In this document: in pieces, positions 6,258 through 8,008 of the stretch
How positions within the stretch are numbered: the first letter of the stretch is position 1
Layout of the letters: each line of letters opens with the position of its first letter
Origin: Candidatus Njordarchaeota archaeon
GTDB lineage: Archaea; Asgardarchaeota; Njordarchaeia; Njordarchaeales; Njordarchaeaceae
DNA length: 8,008 nucleotides
Reading direction: 5' to 3'
NCBI GenBank assembly: GCA_029856615.1
Contig: JAHKLF010000063.1
Location: forward strand, 1 to 8,008
Notes under the pieces: model-generated
Databases searched by the model: none
Seen by the model: the letters and a program-made list of their open reading frames with translations, nothing else
What the model was told of the DNA's origin: nothing
Program-made: the position numbers and the translations under genes

Positions 6258-7232
6258 TTAATGTTGAGGTATCGTAACGGCGTAGATTTCTTCGTATAAT
6301 TCTTTAAATGCTCTAAGAACGTCACTAGGTGCTATTATACCTGTTTCTGTTATTATACCATCGATGTAGTCAGGAGCAATAGTTTCAAAAGAAGGATTTA
6401 AAACTTCGACTCCTGGAGGAGCATCGGGCCATACTTCTGAGGGATCTCTTAACTCTATTGGCGTATACTCCCCGAGAACGGTTCTTACATCTAGCTTAAG
6501 AAGCGTCGATGCTACATATAATGGGAAATCAAATTCTCTAGCAACTAATGCGAGTAGCTTACTACCAATTTTATTAATGACTACCCCATTACTACCTATA
6601 GCATCAGCGCCGATGATGGCTATATCAGGTTTAAACTTTTTAGCAGCCCATCGCATGGCGCTATCCACGATATGATACACTCGGATACCGCTCTCTGCAA
6701 GTTCTTTCGCCGTTCTTCTTCCTTGGTATAATGGACGTGTTTCTGACGTTATGACTACAAATTTTTTATCTTTCTCTTTGGCTCTCTTTAGAATTCTGAC
6801 TACTGTAGCAGAATGACAATGTGTCATGATCACGCCACCGTTTGGAATTCTTCGCCATCCTATTTCGACGATCTTATCGATGGCTTTTTTCATTATGTCA
6901 TAGAAATTTAATGTGGCGTCCTTAATGGTATGACGTATTTCCTCCCGTATGCCATCTTTTGAATACGTTTTTTCGTATATATGAAGAATATATCTAATAC
7001 CATTTTGCATTGCAGGTTCCGTAGGTCTAGAGTTTATCAGTATTTCGATAGATTTCTTAAATATTTGATCGAATTCGTTTAAGGGGGCTTCAGACGCAAC
7101 TTTACTCAGAACTTTTAAAGCCGTTAGAGCAATTTTCGTTGCGCCTCGAATTTTTAACTTAGCTATGTCATTACTTATTTTAACTACATAATCAAGAAGT
7201 TCTTTAGATTTCTTTGAGAGCATACGGATCAT
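6258..7232 (-). CDS. Ribose-1,5-bisphosphate isomerase
   Basis: The 324-residue product belongs to the eIF2B-alpha-like / MtnA superfamily. In archaea this branch converts ribose 1,5-bisphosphate to ribulose 1,5-bisphosphate, downstream of AMP phosphorylase and upstream of RuBisCO. KIRGATKIA near 27-35 is the N-terminal family motif. MTHCHSATV carries C139 and IGADAIGSNG carries D210, the positions of the Cys/Asp pair described as catalytic in the Thermococcus enzyme. ETRPLYQGRR at 164-173, NKIGS at 220-224 and YIDGIITETG at 289-298 are also typical. The Cys in this context and the overall motif set separate it from translation factor eIF2B, while MtnA remains a weaker alternative. ATG codons at 7232 and 7223 are both possible starts; a GAAGAAGG purine run lies directly before the first, so the second may be used. 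The gene converges on the phosphorylase and seems to have its own promoter. Confidence 0.9.
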   Translation of the reverse strand: MIRMLSKKSKELLDYVVKISNDIAKLKIRGATKIALTALKVLSKVASEAPLNEFDQIFKKSIEILINSRPTEPAMQNGIRYILHIYEKTYSKDGIREEIRHTIKDATLNFYDIMKKAIDKIVEIGWRRIPNGGVIMTHCHSATVVRILKRAKEKDKKFVVITSETRPLYQGRRTAKELAESGIRVYHIVDSAMRWAAKKFKPDIAIIGADAIGSNGVVINKIGSKLLALVAREFDFPLYVASTLLKLDVRTVLGEYTPIELRDPSEVWPDAPPGVEVLNPSFETIAPDYIDGIITETGIIAPSDVLRAFKELYEEIYAVTIPQH

Positions 7233-7260
7233 CCTTCTTCTTGCAGGAAAAATCTTTAGT

Positions 7261-7270
7261 TTATAATTTA
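7261..7270 (-). promoter_or_regulatory. TATA box of the isomerase gene
   Basis: Read on the minus strand, TAAATTATAA is preceded by a BRE-like AATCC and lies about 30 bases before the ATG at 7232. Transcription would begin near 7240, leaving almost no leader if 7232 is used, or a leader of about 16 bases for 7223. The fit in sequence and spacing is good but unproven. Confidence 0.45.
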
Positions 7271-7296
7271 GGATTCAGAAAGCTATCATTCAAACG

Positions 7297-7313
7297 TAAT
7301 CTAGAATAGATTA
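7297..7313. repeat. Perfect 7-bp inverted repeat upstream of the isomerase promoter
   Basis: TAATCTA and TAGATTA flank a 3-base centre (GAA). The repeat lies about 30-50 bases upstream of the isomerase TATA box and just downstream of the YbjN-like gene. It could be an operator or activator site for the isomerase, or a hairpin at the 3' end of the upstream transcript. The T-run comes before the hairpin on that strand, so a classical hairpin-then-T terminator does not fit. Confidence 0.4.
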
Positions 7314-7317
7314 GATT

Positions 7318-7323
7318 AAAAAA
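7318..7323 (-). terminator. T-run after the YbjN-like gene
   Basis: On the minus strand six consecutive T occur within ten bases of the stop codon of the YbjN-like gene. Archaeal transcripts often end at such U-runs. Together with the separate TATA box at 7261-7270 this suggests that the isomerase is not simply read through from its upstream neighbour. Confidence 0.35.
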
Positions 7324-7331
7324 TATTAACC

Positions 7332-7898
7332 TTATTGGTAATCAATATAGAAGGAAGAATCTTCCCCTTCCTCCTCGTATTTGAATTTTCTCAATAGTTT
7401 TTCAAATCCCTTCTTAGTCAATTCATCAACATTCTTAATGAACTTACTTACTTCCTTTCTAAACTGCAAAATCGCTTGTAAAATGGCTTCGTATTCTTCC
7501 TCAAAGACATCATATACGAAACCGTCAATATGTAATTCATTGCTAATCATCAGTAGATTCAAATCTTTATCGATTTCAAATGCTGTGTCAGCTAGCTCAT
7601 TATTAAGCACTAAGCATAATTCGTAAATCCTGAAAATATCATCTTTACTTAATTCTTCCAAGGGTAAAACAGGAGAAATAATTTGTACCCATTTATCGCT
7701 TTGCGGAAATATAATTGAGATAACTATTGGGATTTTTCTCCCTGTTTCCTCGTCTTCTATTTCATCTTTTACTATAAAGATAGGCATACCATAGGGCGTA
7801 TAATTTTTCTCGTAATTCTTTTTCATCATTTTTAGATAACGTTCGGTCTTATCGATAAGGTAGCCAAACACAAATTGACTGAAATCACTGAATTCCAA
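7332..7898 (-). CDS. Uncharacterised small protein, probably YbjN / type III chaperone-like fold
   Basis: The 188-residue product is acidic, cytosolic-looking, and has no signal peptide or membrane segment. After a helical start, alternating strands (MPIFIVKDEI at 38-47, KIPIVISIIF at 55-64, WVQIISPVLPL at 70-80) lead to a helix beginning ELSKDDIFRIYELCLVLNNEL. Then come two strands (AFEIDKDLNLLMISNEL, around 106-122), a long helix with many Glu, and a lysine/glutamate tail. The order beta, SPVLPL, helix with LNNEL, then strand pair is what I associate with the YbjN or Tir-chaperone-like fold, whose members usually bind other proteins. I know no specific function for the archaeal versions. 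The start is TTG at 7898, supported by GGTG six bases upstream. The next Met is at residue 24, which would remove the first helix. It lies 99 bases upstream of the isomerase on the same strand, but a T-run and a TATA box between them argue for separate transcripts. Confidence 0.6.
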   Translation of the reverse strand: MEFSDFSQFVFGYLIDKTERYLKMMKKNYEKNYTPYGMPIFIVKDEIEDEETGRKIPIVISIIFPQSDKWVQIISPVLPLEELSKDDIFRIYELCLVLNNELADTAFEIDKDLNLLMISNELHIDGFVYDVFEEEYEAILQAILQFRKEVSKFIKNVDELTKKGFEKLLRKFKYEEEGEDSSFYIDYQ

Positions 7899-8008
7899 CT
7901 CTTACACCGAAGTCTAGGCGAAACTTATAGGCTAACTAATTCTAGATAATTATTTTCTAATTTGAATTTTCATGACTCATCAAAGAGAGCAGAATAAAAA
8001 ATTTCATC
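7899..8008 (-). promoter_or_regulatory. Upstream region of the YbjN-like gene
   Basis: An AT block with the symmetric ATAATTAT at 7946-7953 is the best TATA candidate, because it would start transcription near 7924 and keep the GGTG site within the leader. A nearer box, CTATAAG (minus strand, 7924-7930), would start the RNA too late to include that site. No complete gene is visible out to the right edge. Confidence 0.3.
7905..7908 (-). promoter_or_regulatory. Ribosome binding site deciding the TTG start of the YbjN-like gene
   Basis: On the minus strand GGTG is followed by six bases and then TTG. This is the same spacing as for the ATPase ATG and the deaminase TTG, which makes the rare start codon credible. 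Confidence 0.5.

Noticed and set aside
7972..8008. Plus-strand ATG at 7972 open to the right edge
   Set aside because: Only 12 codons are visible, with no ribosome site. A minus-strand frame ending in TGA in the same stretch is equally possible, so neither can be supported.
1..8008. CRISPR arrays, tRNA or rRNA genes, insertion sequences, attachment sites
   Set aside because: I saw no regularly spaced direct repeats, tRNA-like cloverleaf, rRNA sequence, transposase, or terminal inverted repeat pair. The ATPase gene is as AT-rich as its neighbours by eye, so composition gives no sign of recent transfer.

Overview
The window looks like a piece of an AT-rich, probably thermophilic archaeal chromosome. 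Supporting this are an archaeal-only DNA-repair family (Nre), an archaeal-type AMP/thymidine phosphorylase paired with a ribose-1,5-bisphosphate isomerase, TATA-like AT boxes instead of bacterial -35/-10 pairs, and GGTG(A) ribosome binding sites about 6 bases before ATG or TTG starts. A Thermoproteota (crenarchaeal-type) host is my best guess. That is inference from protein flavour and not a proven assignment.

Layout. (1) 1-392, minus strand: the first 130 codons of an Nre-family DNA-repair gene that runs off the left edge. (2) 393-632: a divergent promoter region with two TATA-like boxes and small inverted repeats. (3) 633-4094, plus strand: a very large STAND-type P-loop ATPase followed by a long TPR-like helical region. 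(4) 4101-4517, plus strand: a cytidine deaminase with a TTG start, whose Shine-Dalgarno contains the ATPase stop codon, so the two genes look translationally coupled. (5) 4518-4901: a 384-base AT-rich gap with several TATA-like boxes. (6) 4902-6209, plus strand: a thymidine/AMP phosphorylase family enzyme that lacks the extra N-terminal domain of characterised archaeal AMP phosphorylases. (7) 6258-7232, minus strand: a ribose-1,5-bisphosphate isomerase, convergent with the phosphorylase. (8) 7332-7895/7898, minus strand: a small acidic protein that resembles the YbjN / type III chaperone-like fold. (9) 7899-8008: upstream DNA with no gene I can support.

How the genes may work together. The deaminase, the phosphorylase and the isomerase fit a nucleoside salvage route. 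Cytidine would become uridine, a phosphorolytic enzyme would release base plus ribose 1-phosphate (or ribose 1,5-bisphosphate if the substrate is a nucleotide), and the isomerase would turn ribose 1,5-bisphosphate into ribulose 1,5-bisphosphate. Neither RuBisCO nor ribose-1-phosphate kinase is in the window. The most unusual element is the STAND ATPase tied to the deaminase. It carries no visible effector or DNA-binding domain, so it may be a MalT-like sensor of the nucleoside genes or the sensing half of a two-gene ATPase-deaminase module.
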